The notes below the pieces were generated by a model. It was given only the letters and a program-made list of their open reading frames with translations. It was not told the DNA's origin and ran no database searches. The position numbers were made by a program, and so were the translations under genes. Below are positions 8,408-17,812 of a stretch of DNA of 55,864 bases, in pieces (position 1 is the first letter of the stretch; every line of letters starts with the position of its first letter). This DNA comes from CAYZMS01 sp964479625 (GTDB lineage: Bacteria; Bacteroidota; Bacteroidia; Chitinophagales; Saprospiraceae), in contig CAYZMS010000027.1 of NCBI GenBank assembly GCA_964479625.1, positions 1 through 55,864 of the forward strand, written 5' to 3'.

Positions 8408-10111
8408 TTAAACGACGGCCTGCAGGAGGGATTGGGTATAAGAGGTTTTTGGATTAGAAAGGAGTTCTGCGGTAAACCCCCTTTCTACAACCCTGCCGTT
8501 TTGCATGACTAAGACGCGATCAGCCATGAACCGGATTACCGAGAGGTCATGAGAGATAAAGATATAGGTAAGGCCCTTTTCTGCCTGAAGATCCTTGAGG
8601 AGGTTGAGGACCTGTGCCTGAACAGAAACATCCAGAGCCGATACGGATTCATCACAAATCAGAAGCTTTGGTTCTACGGCCAGGGCTCTTGCAATGCCGA
8701 TGCGTTGCCGTTGCCCTCCGGATAACTGATGGGGAAGGCGTTCCAGGTAGGTTTCATCGAGGTCGACTTGTCGGAGCAATTTCAGGACGCGATGGGCCCG
8801 TTGAGCAGAGTTGTTGAGGGTTCCGTAGACCTGTAGGGGCTCCAGCAGGCTTTGGCGTACTGTTTTTAAAGGGTTTAGACTAGATAGAGGGTCCTGAAAA
8901 ATGATCTGCAGATCCCGGCGGGCTCTCCGCAACTCGTGGGTTTGCAGGCTGGTCAAGTTAATGCCTTGGTAGACGATCTTCCCTGCATTGGGTTCGATCA
9001 AACGTAAAATACTTCTGCCCAGGGTTGTTTTACCCGAGCCGGATTCCCCCACAACGCCCAGTGTTTCCCCCGGGTAGAGGTCAAAGTCTACTGCATCCAC
9101 AGCTTTGACCCATTTTCTGCTTTGCCAGGGAAAGGCTTTTCGGATGGGGAACCAGGTTTGCAGCTCACGCACCTCCAGGAGGGGAGGAAGTTGTTGTAAA
9201 GATTTAGCCCTTGCCTTTTCCTCAGCAACGGGTATGGTAAGGGAATTTGGATCGGGGGGGGTACCTTTTTCAGCCTGCGTAAAATCGGCGATCAACGGAA
9301 GGCGCTCCAGTTTGTGGTCCAATGGAGGCCGGCAAGCCAGCAAGCCCTTGGTATAGGCTTGTTCCGCTTGTTCGAAAATACTTTGGACGGGACCCTGTTC
9401 TACGATCTCTCCGTTTTGCATAACCAGTACGCGCTGGGCAAGTGTTCGAATAACCCCGAGATCATGGGAGATGAAAAGAATAGCTGTTCCAACTGCTTGT
9501 TGCATCTCGCGAAGTAGGTCCAGGATACTTTTCTGTACACTGACATCAAGGGCGGTAGTCGGCTCATCAGCTATGAGCAGGCGGGGTGAGCGGCACATGG
9601 CCATAGCGATCATCACTCGCTGGCGTTGCCCTCCGGAAAGCTCGTGTGGGTAAGCTCTGGACATGCGTTCCGGCTCAGGTAGTCGCACCCGCTCAAACCA
9701 GTCGAGTACGGTTTTTCGATGGTCCACACGCCCTTCGGCCAAGCGCAAAACTTCTTCCACCTGTTTCCCGCAGGGGATAAGGGGGTTCAAACTGCTCAAG
9801 GGATCCTGGAAAATGATACCGGCTTCTCTGGCTCGGAAATGTCGCCAGGTTTTGGCATCGAATTCCAGCATATTTTCTTCCTGGCCAAGGTAATTCAGTT
9901 GACCTTGAATGTGGGCAGTCTTGGGTAAAAGCCCCAGGAGGGAGAGGGCGGTCACCGTTTTTCCGGAGCCCGATTCTCCCACTATGCCCAATACCTCTCC
10001 CGCCTCCAGTTGAAAGGAGATATCCTTTACAGCGGGGATGTTTTCTTTTCCGGCTGAAGAAAATTCAATTTGGAGGTGCTTGACTTGGAGTAAAGCCATT
10101 TGATCAGTCAT
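8408..10111 (-). CDS. Fused double ATPase of a Dpp/Opp-type peptide ABC importer
   Basis: Cytoplasmic ATP-binding subunit with two complete ABC domains in one chain, like E. coli GsiA/YejF (DppD-DppF fusion). Each half has Walker A GESGSGKT and signature LSGGQRQR. Walker B is LLIADEPTTALD in the first half and LLICDESVSALD in the second (Ser in place of the usual Pro; the catalytic Glu is kept). The start chosen is the ATG at 10111 (MTDQMALLQV), which overlaps the last 8 bases of the RNase D gene; a start at 10099 (MALLQV) is also possible, whereas starting further upstream would run deep into RNase D. No permease or solute-binding protein is nearby, so the transporter must be completed by genes elsewhere. 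The substrate is probably oligopeptides, by family only. Confidence 0.9.
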   Translation of the reverse strand: MTDQMALLQVKHLQIEFSSAGKENIPAVKDISFQLEAGEVLGIVGESGSGKTVTALSLLGLLPKTAHIQGQLNYLGQEENMLEFDAKTWRHFRAREAGIIFQDPLSSLNPLIPCGKQVEEVLRLAEGRVDHRKTVLDWFERVRLPEPERMSRAYPHELSGGQRQRVMIAMAMCRSPRLLIADEPTTALDVSVQKSILDLLREMQQAVGTAILFISHDLGVIRTLAQRVLVMQNGEIVEQGPVQSIFEQAEQAYTKGLLACRPPLDHKLERLPLIADFTQAEKGTPPDPNSLTIPVAEEKARAKSLQQLPPLLEVRELQTWFPIRKAFPWQSRKWVKAVDAVDFDLYPGETLGVVGESGSGKTTLGRSILRLIEPNAGKIVYQGINLTSLQTHELRRARRDLQIIFQDPLSSLNPLKTVRQSLLEPLQVYGTLNNSAQRAHRVLKLLRQVDLDETYLERLPHQLSGGQRQRIGIARALAVEPKLLICDESVSALDVSVQAQVLNLLKDLQAEKGLTYIFISHDLSVIRFMADRVLVMQNGRVVERGFTAELLSNPKTSYTQSLLQAVV

Positions 10112-11276
10112 TGGGTAATTGCAAACTGATGGCATTTTTTCCAATTTCTATCTTAATATCCTTGTACTCACTCAACCAACGGGTAAAAAGGGTACCGAAT
10201 AACTCGGACCGCCATCCCCGGCCAAAAGTTTCATGGGCCAGTTCGGGTTTTTCCTTAATGGCTTTGAACAGCCCTCTTGGAAGGGCCAGGGCCAGCGAAA
10301 TACCCTCTTCTTCACACTTTAATTTTACGACCAGGTAAAGGATCTCCAGCAGTATCTCTTCCCGCTCGGGAAGGTCTTCTTCTCGGGGTATTTGTCTCAA
10401 TATGTCCTCCTCTTCTGTAGTGGGCTTCTGCTGGTACATTTTTTCGAACAATTCCCCATAGCGATCTACGATCTTATGGGGTATCCTTCTGTTCTGTCGA
10501 AGCGCATTCTTCCCGGCCCTTATTCCACGTACCAGGTGCGGCATGAGTTTGGAGGAAAGGATCATGTCTTTAGAATAGTCCTTTTGCTCAGCCAATTGTT
10601 GACGCCAAACGAATAAACGGGCTAAAAAAAGGCGATCCTTTCGTTTAAGAGAAAACATGAGTCGGCTGTTCAGGGCTTCGTGGTAGGGGGAGCGGTAGTA
10701 GAAGTCGTAAGCTTGCAGTTGCTTGAACTCTTGTTCTGCCCAGGCAAGGCGGTTCCGCCTTTCCAGTTTCTCTGTCATGATCTGCCAAAGGTCAAAAAGG
10801 GGCAGGATATCATCCATGGCATACTTTACCTGGTTGTTGCTGATGGGGCGTGCGCTCCAATCAGTAACGGTAAAGCTTTTTTTCAGCTCCTTTCCCAGTT
10901 CTCCGCTTACCACCTTATGAAAGGCGGCCGGATAATTGTAGCCGATAAACCCGGCGGCGATCTGTGTATCGAATACATTCTTGGGGAGGATATCGTGGGA
11001 TTGAAAAAATAAACGATAGTCGTTTTCCCCCGCGTGTGTGATTTTTTTTATGGCCGGATTCTGAATGATTTCCAGGATTGGATCAATATCCGGTAGGCTT
11101 ATGGGGTCGATAATGAAATACCCAAATTCAGATGCGATCTGAATGAGGCATAATTGGGTGTAGTAGCGTTTTTCGCCGATGAACTCGGTATCAAAACCGA
11201 CCCAGCTTACCTGTTGATGTTGTTCTGCGAATGATTGAAGTTGTTGAGGCTGGTCAATGAGCTGATAATCGTACAT
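10104..11276 (-). CDS. rnd: Ribonuclease D-type 3'-5' exonuclease
   Basis: DEDDy-family exonuclease of 390 aa acting on RNA 3' ends such as tRNA precursors. Exo I is GFDTEFIGE (D29, E31), Exo II contains HAGENDYRLF (D86), and Exo III is YAMDDI (Y152 and D156, the Yx3D pattern). A HRDC-like helical domain follows at about residues 210-290, and a second helical region completes the C-terminus, as in RNase D. It overlaps the downstream ABC ATPase start by 8 bp and is therefore probably translated from the same mRNA, although the functions are unrelated. The patatin gene lies 62 bp upstream on the same strand. The call is firm for the family; the precise RNA targets are not visible. Confidence 0.9.
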   Translation of the reverse strand: MYDYQLIDQPQQLQSFAEQHQQVSWVGFDTEFIGEKRYYTQLCLIQIASEFGYFIIDPISLPDIDPILEIIQNPAIKKITHAGENDYRLFFQSHDILPKNVFDTQIAAGFIGYNYPAAFHKVVSGELGKELKKSFTVTDWSARPISNNQVKYAMDDILPLFDLWQIMTEKLERRNRLAWAEQEFKQLQAYDFYYRSPYHEALNSRLMFSLKRKDRLFLARLFVWRQQLAEQKDYSKDMILSSKLMPHLVRGIRAGKNALRQNRRIPHKIVDRYGELFEKMYQQKPTTEEEDILRQIPREEDLPEREEILLEILYLVVKLKCEEEGISLALALPRGLFKAIKEKPELAHETFGRGWRSELFGTLFTRWLSEYKDIKIEIGKNAISLQLPND

Positions 11277-11338
11277 GCGGTTCTTTTCAGAGTTCTGGCT
11301 TAAAGGTACAAAGTCTTTTGGGAGTTTCTGGAAAAGGC

Positions 11339-12181
11339 CTATACCAGGTCCTGTTTCCGAAATAACTGCAAGGAATCCAAATAGCCCAATGCTTCCTGTT
11401 TCTTTCGGGCCTGATAGTCAAAATTGGCAGGAGAGGGGATGGGACGACTGGGCCGCAAGATTAGCAGCCGATCCCTGAATTGTCGTTCCAGACGGAATTG
11501 CCTGGGATGGAAACGCATAAATGAAGCTACATCTACGGCAAGAGCCTGGTCAACTTCCGGAAAATGCCCAAGGAACTCTAGCGGCAGATTGCTGTAAATA
11601 CCACCGTCCAGGTAGACATCGCTTTCGATCTGGTGGGCTTGAAAAAGTGGAAAACTGGAACTGGCGATAATGTATTCGACAAGTTGGCCATTGGGGATAT
11701 CGCTCAGATGAAGCAAGTCTCCTTGCCGGCGGGTGCGGTTCCAGACCGTGAGTCCATAGGGAATACCCCTGCTTCTGATCTTGTCCTCATCCAGGAGCTT
11801 GCGTAGATTATCCTTGAGGTGGTTAATACGCAACCCTTTGTTGCGCAGCAGGTCAAGGAGCATGTTCTTCCAACTCAAGTGGGCACTATCCTGCTCATGT
11901 AAAAAATCAAATACGAGGTCCGGAGCCCCTTCCAGCCATAATTGCCGTGCCAATTCGAAATCACCTTGTAACAAGAAGGCACCATTGATAGCACCTGCAG
12001 AAGTGCCCGCAATAAGGCTTAAGCGGTTTTCCAAATTAGTTTCCCTTAGCGCTCTCCAGACTCCCATTTGGTAGGCGCCACGGGCTCCACCACCGGACAG
12101 GATAAGACCGAAGCTAGTCGGGATACTGGCATCAGGTTTACTCCCTTTTGTATCCTTCCGGAAATTTTCCGCTGCATTCAA
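11339..12181 (-). CDS. Patatin-like phospholipase
   Basis: Serine lipid acyl hydrolase of about 280 aa with a Ser-Asp dyad. The oxyanion loop is SGGGARGAYQ (from residue 29), the nucleophile elbow is GTSAG (S61), and the catalytic Asp is D192 in YLDGGIYSN. No signal peptide is present, so it probably acts in the cytoplasm or on the inner membrane face. The only in-frame initiator before the GGGARG motif is TTG at 12181 (the next upstream codons run to a TAG with no ATG), so it uses a non-ATG start. It is divergent from the AsmA-like gene across a 173-bp region with no clear promoter match. The lipid substrate is unknown. Confidence 0.87.
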   Translation of the reverse strand: MNAAENFRKDTKGSKPDASIPTSFGLILSGGGARGAYQMGVWRALRETNLENRLSLIAGTSAGAINGAFLLQGDFELARQLWLEGAPDLVFDFLHEQDSAHLSWKNMLLDLLRNKGLRINHLKDNLRKLLDEDKIRSRGIPYGLTVWNRTRRQGDLLHLSDIPNGQLVEYIIASSSFPLFQAHQIESDVYLDGGIYSNLPLEFLGHFPEVDQALAVDVASFMRFHPRQFRLERQFRDRLLILRPSRPIPSPANFDYQARKKQEALGYLDSLQLFRKQDLV

Positions 12182-12354
12182 TGTTGAGCAATTCTAGAAA
12201 CTAAAAGTTATAATCAGGTATTAGAATAAATGCTATTTTGCTTTTAAAGTTTTGGAAACGACACAACAAAGGAAGTATTTTCAGGTGTTTCCAAATAAGA
12301 AACAGGGTTCTTTCCTTTTGAGGGCTCTGAGGTATTCAGGCAAAAATTAAATCT

Positions 12355-15300
12355 ATGCGATTCCTGAGAGTGCTTCTTACCCTTCTTGGTCTATTGCTGT
12401 TGTTGGTTGTTGGTGCTGCAATAGCTGTTCCTTATTTTTTCAAAGACGAGCTCATCACCAAGGTTAAGCAAGTGGCTAATGACCAACTCAACGCTCAGAT
12501 AGATTTTGAGGATGTTGACCTTAATCTTTTGCGCAGCTTTCCAAACCTTCAGCTTAGCATCAAAGCCTTGGAAGTGAACGGTATAGAAGACTTCGAAGGA
12601 GTACCCCTTGTCGAACTGGAAGCTCTGAATTTAACGGTGGATATTGGATCAGTTTTAAGATCAGGGACACCCATTTTGATTCGAAAAGTAAAATTGGACA
12701 GGCCCATGGTGCATTTATTGGTATTACCCGATGGGAGGCCGAATTATCTTATTGCAAAAACAAAAGGTTCCAACCCGGCAAACATCTCAGAATCTCCTTC
12801 CTCTAATGACTTTCGCCTTTTGCTCAATCGGTATACTATCAAGAATGGAGACTTGATCTATAACGATCGACAACAAGGGCTGTTCGTTCGGGCTGGTGGT
12901 ATGGCCCATAGTGGTTCCGGAGATTTCACCGCTTCCCAATATGATCTGAAGACGGAAACGACGATCGATACCTTAACACTTTCCTATGGAGGATTTAATT
13001 ACCTCCATGAAGTGGAAACCGCCTTGGATGCAGTTTTCAGGATCGACCAGAGAGAGCAGCGTTATGAACTGGTAGAGAACGATTTGCGAGTCAATGCCTT
13101 GTACACTACTTTAGATGGGTTTATCCAACAGGTACAGAACGACTATACGATGGACCTCACGGTAAAAGCACCAGGAAATGAATTTAAAGAGCTATGGTCC
13201 CTTATCCCCGGGGCCTATACACAGGCTTATGAGGAAGTAGAGGTCGGAGGTAGTTTTGCCTTGCAGGGAAAAGTGAAAGGGGTCTACAGTGCTGATAAGG
13301 AATTATACCCTGCTATTCAGGCAAATGTGAATGTTTCCAACGGGGTGGTCCAGTATCCCGGTTTGCCCCTGGGTATTTCAGATGTAGAGACCCAATTGGA
13401 ATTTACCAGCCCTGGGGATGATTTTGATAAAATTACCGTGGCAATACCCCGGTTTTCCCTTCGGATCGGAGATAACCCATTGGAAGGCCGATTCATGCTG
13501 AAGACCCCAATGAGTGATCCGGATATCAACGGACGAGTGAAGGGGGTTTTGGATCTTGGAGCATTATCGGAGGCATTCCCATTCGAACAGGTACAGGAAC
13601 TAAACGGACGGATCGTAGCGGATGTCACAGCCAGGGCCAGGCAGTCCCAGATCGAAGGGGGAAGGTATGAGGAAGTTGACATGGAGGGAAGTTTAGCGCT
13701 TTCAGAGGTCAGGCTCCAGTCGAATCCCTACCCCTCTGTTCGGGTAGAGCAGGCAAGGATGGAATTTTCTCCCCAATTTGTCGACCTGCCTCAGTTTAAG
13801 GCTCAACTTGGGCGAAGCTCTGTTTCCGGCGAAGCTCGGGTAGATAATATCCTGGCCTACTTTTCTCCGGAGAAAACCATGAAAGGCCGACTTAAAATTA
13901 GAACGGAAGCTTTTGATGCCAACGAATGGATGCAAGCTTCTACCTCCAATAGCCCTTCTACGCCACAAACAACTCCCGCAGGTAGAGAACCGGAGGAAGC
14001 CTTCGATCGATTTGACTTTAGGCTGGACGCTTTGGCAGAAACGGTAATTTATGGAGATTACCAACTTCGTGATCTCCAGTTGGTCGGTCGGGCGAATGCT
14101 GAACAATTAGAAGTAGAGGAGGCTTCTTTGAAGATCGATCAGAGCGATCTTAAACTGACCGGCAGCCTTGCCCACTGGTATGATTATGCGCTCCGGGGCG
14201 GCGAACTCGGTGGCAACCTGAATATCGTTTCGAATCGACTGGATCTCAACCCTTTTATGCAATCAGTGGAAAGCCCTGCAACCCAGAGGCCCAAGGCTGC
14301 TGCTTCCTCTGGGGAAAATGCTTCCATGGGGGTTATTCTTATCCCGGAAAATGTCAATTTATTTCTTGGAGCGCGTGTTGGGACTTTGTTGTACAATAAG
14401 CTGATCATCCGTAACCTTAGCGGTACATTGCAGGTGGCTGAGCAGGCCGTAGCCCTTGAGGAGGTGCGGGGGAATGCATTGGGGGGCAATATACAATTGT
14501 CAGGGGCCTACGATACCAAGGATCCAGAAAATCCAACCTATGCCCTCGCTTACCAAATGGAATCTGTGCAGTTTCAACAGGCTTTTGACAACCTGATCAG
14601 TGTACAAAAACTGGCACCAATTGCCCGTTCGATCGATGGGGCTTTTTCCACCAGCCTGGACGTCAACGGAACCTTAACCGACCAGATGCAACCCGATCTT
14701 AGCACATTGAATGCTAAAGGGGTGTTCGAAACCCTGGAGGCCATGTTGAAAAGCACCAAGCCCACCCAATTGATCGCCAACACACTGGATGTGGAAGAAT
14801 TAAAATCGAATATCGACCTCAGCGGACTATCCGGTCAATTGGAAATCGCAAACGGCCAGGTGGAAATTGCTCCATTCGATCTCAGAGTGGGTGACTTGTT
14901 CGCTACGATTTCCGGCTCGCACGGCCTGGATAGACAAATGGACTATGATATCGAATTGGAGATACCCCGTGATAAACTTGGAAGTGTAGGTGCAGTTGCC
15001 AATAACCTGCTCGGCGAATTACAGGGACAGGCCTCTCGCCTGGGCATTAATTTCAACACCGGGGATATGATAGAACTGGGGTTAAACCTTACGGGTAGTT
15101 TGCAGGCTCCTGAGGTGAAGATAGATTTGCTTGGGACAGGTGACGGAAATAATGTTTCCGATGCTGCCAAAACAGCCGTCAAGGAACAATTGGAAGAGGA
15201 AAAGGCAAAACTTGAAGCTTCGATCAACAAACGCCTGGAGGAAGGGAAAAAAAGAGCTGATGAGCTGGGAGAACAAGCGATCGACTCGGCGAAGGTAGTG

Positions 15301-15522
15301 GTTGATGCCCAGGTAGAAAGGCTCAAAGCAGAAGCCAGAAAAAAAGCAGCAGAAGTGCTCGGTAAGGATGCAGCAGCCGGCCTGGATAGTCTTTTACAAG
15401 GTAAATCTCAGGAAGAGATCAGTAAATTGCTGGATAGCCTGAAGGTCGGAGGAGAGTTGGAGAACCTAAAAAAGGAACTGGAGAAATGGAATCCCTTTAA
15501 GCGAAAAGAGAAGGGAGGTTAG
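12355..15522 (+). CDS. AsmA-like / DUF3971-type inner-membrane anchored protein
   Basis: Large 1055-aa envelope protein. A single N-terminal transmembrane helix (about residues 5-29, rich in Leu/Val) is followed by a long periplasmic beta-rich region of the AsmA/TamB-like type, with the family start KDELITKVKQ and many repeating beta segments, consistent with a lipid-transfer groove fold. A linker near residues 525-545 is rich in Ser, Thr and Pro. The last 110 residues are strongly helical and charged (Glu, Lys, Ala), probably a coiled coil. AsmA-like proteins are implicated in phospholipid movement to the outer membrane; for this protein that is inference by family. It is monocistronic or leads into tdh 49 bp later. 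Confidence 0.83.
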   Translation: MRFLRVLLTLLGLLLLLVVGAAIAVPYFFKDELITKVKQVANDQLNAQIDFEDVDLNLLRSFPNLQLSIKALEVNGIEDFEGVPLVELEALNLTVDIGSVLRSGTPILIRKVKLDRPMVHLLVLPDGRPNYLIAKTKGSNPANISESPSSNDFRLLLNRYTIKNGDLIYNDRQQGLFVRAGGMAHSGSGDFTASQYDLKTETTIDTLTLSYGGFNYLHEVETALDAVFRIDQREQRYELVENDLRVNALYTTLDGFIQQVQNDYTMDLTVKAPGNEFKELWSLIPGAYTQAYEEVEVGGSFALQGKVKGVYSADKELYPAIQANVNVSNGVVQYPGLPLGISDVETQLEFTSPGDDFDKITVAIPRFSLRIGDNPLEGRFMLKTPMSDPDINGRVKGVLDLGALSEAFPFEQVQELNGRIVADVTARARQSQIEGGRYEEVDMEGSLALSEVRLQSNPYPSVRVEQARMEFSPQFVDLPQFKAQLGRSSVSGEARVDNILAYFSPEKTMKGRLKIRTEAFDANEWMQASTSNSPSTPQTTPAGREPEEAFDRFDFRLDALAETVIYGDYQLRDLQLVGRANAEQLEVEEASLKIDQSDLKLTGSLAHWYDYALRGGELGGNLNIVSNRLDLNPFMQSVESPATQRPKAAASSGENASMGVILIPENVNLFLGARVGTLLYNKLIIRNLSGTLQVAEQAVALEEVRGNALGGNIQLSGAYDTKDPENPTYALAYQMESVQFQQAFDNLISVQKLAPIARSIDGAFSTSLDVNGTLTDQMQPDLSTLNAKGVFETLEAMLKSTKPTQLIANTLDVEELKSNIDLSGLSGQLEIANGQVEIAPFDLRVGDLFATISGSHGLDRQMDYDIELEIPRDKLGSVGAVANNLLGELQGQASRLGINFNTGDMIELGLNLTGSLQAPEVKIDLLGTGDGNNVSDAAKTAVKEQLEEEKAKLEASINKRLEEGKKRADELGEQAIDSAKVVVDAQVERLKAEARKKAAEVLGKDAAAGLDSLLQGKSQEEISKLLDSLKVGGELENLKKELEKWNPFKRKEKGG

Positions 15523-15571
15523 TTTTTTTGGCGGGATTAACTATTTTTACGGTTCCTGACCTGACCAAATT

Positions 15572-16522
15572 ATGAAAGAACCCGCCATTCTCATTACCGG
15601 AGCCAATGGACAAATTGGAACCGTTCTTACCCGTCGACTCCAGGAACGCCATGGAATCGAACGAGTCCTTGCTACAGACATTCGAAAAGGCAATAGTCCC
15701 TCCCCACGCTTCGAAATATTGGATGCACTGGACACCCGGGCACTGGAGGAATGTATTCAAAGCTATGGGATCACAGAGGTCTATCACCTGGCTGCTATTC
15801 TATCTGCCAAGGGGGAATCAGATCCCCTTACCTCCTGGAGGATCAACATGAACAGCCTGTTTAATGTGTTAGAGGTCGCACGGAGCCGTGATCTAAAGGT
15901 GTTCTTCCCTTCCTCCATTGCTGTTTTTGGCCCTAACAGCCCGGAAGAAAAAACCCCGCAGGATACCGTAATGCACCCAACCACAGTATACGGCATTAGT
16001 AAAGTGGCGGGAGAGCTATGGGCTCAATATTATCATCAAAAGTTTGGAGTGGATGTGCGATCCGTTCGCTACCCGGGAATAATCGGGTATGAATCCTTAC
16101 CTGGGGGGGGGACCACGGATTATGCGGTGGAGATCTATCATCAGGCTGTCAAAAAGGAGCCCTTTACCTGTTTTTTAAATGCCGATACCCGCTTACCGAT
16201 GTTATACATGCCAGATGCAATTCGGGCTACGATCGAATTAATGAAAGCCCCAAAAGAACAGATCAGGGTAAGAACCAGTTATAATCTGGCAGGAATGACC
16301 TTCAGTCCATCAGAAGTAGTAGAAGCCATTCGGGATTTTTATCCTCATTTCAAGGTTGACTACAAACCTGATTTTCGACAGGAGATCGCCGATTCCTGGT
16401 CTTCCAGTATAGATGATAGTCAGGCTCGCCGGGATTGGGGCTGGCAACCAGAATTTGACCTTCCGGCCATGACCAAAGACATGATAGAACATCTGCGCTT
16501 ACAATACGTGCAGCAAGCCTAA
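15572..16522 (+). CDS. L-threonine 3-dehydrogenase, SDR (epimerase-like) type
   Basis: Extended short-chain dehydrogenase of 316 aa predicted to oxidise L-threonine to 2-amino-3-ketobutyrate with NAD+. The Rossmann motif TGANGQIG is at residues 9-16, the catalytic pair is YGISK (Y140, K144), and serines at S114/S115 lie in FFPSS. Sequence elements after the active site (GGGTTDYAVEIYH, and LPMLYMPDAI) match the SDR-type TDH described from Bacteroidota such as Flavobacterium, which replaces the zinc-dependent Tdh of E. coli. The immediately following gene is kbl, the next enzyme of the pathway, which supports this over a sugar-nucleotide epimerase. There is no signal peptide. Confidence 0.9.
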   Translation: MKEPAILITGANGQIGTVLTRRLQERHGIERVLATDIRKGNSPSPRFEILDALDTRALEECIQSYGITEVYHLAAILSAKGESDPLTSWRINMNSLFNVLEVARSRDLKVFFPSSIAVFGPNSPEEKTPQDTVMHPTTVYGISKVAGELWAQYYHQKFGVDVRSVRYPGIIGYESLPGGGTTDYAVEIYHQAVKKEPFTCFLNADTRLPMLYMPDAIRATIELMKAPKEQIRVRTSYNLAGMTFSPSEVVEAIRDFYPHFKVDYKPDFRQEIADSWSSSIDDSQARRDWGWQPEFDLPAMTKDMIEHLRLQYVQQA

Positions 16523-16546
16523 TACCATAACCGAAATTGATCAACC

Positions 16547-17737
16547 ATGTATACCAAGGTAGAACCCGCACTGGAACAAGAGTTAAAAGAAATTAAAGCA
16601 TCCGGCCTGTACAAAAAGGAGCGGATCATTGTGAGCCCGCAAGGAGCGGAGATCGGGATCAGTACCGGAAAGGAAGTCCTTAATTTTTGTGCAAATAATT
16701 ACCTGGGGCTTTCGGCTCACCCGGAGGTCTTACAGGCAGCCAAGGATACCATTGACAGCCACGGTTTTGGTCTGTCTTCCGTCCGGTTTATTTGTGGAAC
16801 CCAGGATATTCACAAGGAACTGGAAAAGAAGATAGCAGAATTCCTAGGGCAGGAAGATGCCATTTTGTATGCAGCTGCATTCGATGCCAACGGGGGATTA
16901 TTCGAACCCTTGCTGGGCAAGGAAGATGCCATCATTTCCGATCAGTTGAATCACGCTTCCATCATTGATGGTATTCGGTTGTGTAAGGCAGCTCGTTACC
17001 GCTACCTGAATAATGACATGCATGATCTTGAAGAAAAACTCAAGGAAGCACAAGGGGCCCGCCGCCGCCTTATCGCCACGGATGGAGTATTTTCAATGGA
17101 TGGGACCATTGCTCAACTCGATAAGATCTGTGACCTGGCCGAAAAATACGATGCTATGGTTATGATCGATGAATGCCACGCTACTGGCTTCATGGGAAAA
17201 ACCGGTCGGGGTACGCACGAGCATTGTGGGGTGATCGATCGTATCGATATCATTACCGGGACTTTGGGTAAAGCATTGGGCGGAGCTTCAGGAGGTTTTA
17301 CCGCTGCTAAAAAAGAGATCGTTGACATGTTGCGGCAGCGTTCCCGTCCTTATTTGTTCTCGAATACGGTAGCACCTGCTATTGTCGGGGCCTCCATCAA
17401 GGTGCTTGACATTCTTTCCGGTTCTACCCACCTGCGAGATAAACTGGAGGATAACACCCGCTATTTCCGTAAGGCCATGACGGAAGCCGGCTTTGATATC
17501 CTTCCCGGTGAGCATCCCATTGTACCCATTATGCTGTATGATGCCCAGCTTTCCCAGGATTTTGCCGCCAAGCTATTGGAGGAAGGCATCTACGTTATCG
17601 GCTTTTTCTACCCGGTTGTTCCTAAGGGACAGGCCCGAATTCGCGTCCAACTTTCCGCCGCCCATGAACCGGAACACCTGGAACGGGCCGTGGAAGCCTT
17701 TATAAAGATTGGAAAAGCGCTTAATGTGGTACAATAA
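16547..17737 (+). CDS. kbl: Glycine C-acetyltransferase (2-amino-3-ketobutyrate CoA ligase)
   Basis: PLP-dependent alpha-oxoamine synthase of 396 aa. It converts 2-amino-3-ketobutyrate plus CoA into glycine and acetyl-CoA, completing threonine breakdown begun by the preceding dehydrogenase. The PLP lysine is K242 in GTLGKALGG, and D208 and H211 lie in MIDECHATG, with the glycine-rich ring-stacking region NHASIIDG upstream. The length equals that of E. coli Kbl. It lies 24 bp after the dehydrogenase, clearly in one operon. An imperfect hairpin at about 17766-17793 (GACCTTAGA and TCTAAAGGTC) may end the transcript. The related 8-amino-7-oxononanoate synthase is less likely given the neighbour. 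Confidence 0.93.
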   Translation: MYTKVEPALEQELKEIKASGLYKKERIIVSPQGAEIGISTGKEVLNFCANNYLGLSAHPEVLQAAKDTIDSHGFGLSSVRFICGTQDIHKELEKKIAEFLGQEDAILYAAAFDANGGLFEPLLGKEDAIISDQLNHASIIDGIRLCKAARYRYLNNDMHDLEEKLKEAQGARRRLIATDGVFSMDGTIAQLDKICDLAEKYDAMVMIDECHATGFMGKTGRGTHEHCGVIDRIDIITGTLGKALGGASGGFTAAKKEIVDMLRQRSRPYLFSNTVAPAIVGASIKVLDILSGSTHLRDKLEDNTRYFRKAMTEAGFDILPGEHPIVPIMLYDAQLSQDFAAKLLEEGIYVIGFFYPVVPKGQARIRVQLSAAHEPEHLERAVEAFIKIGKALNVVQ

Positions 17738-17812
17738 CATTTTAAAGAAAGCGCTCTTATTAACCGGACCTTAGAAATAACATCTAAAGGTCATGGCTAA
17801 AATGATCTCTCC

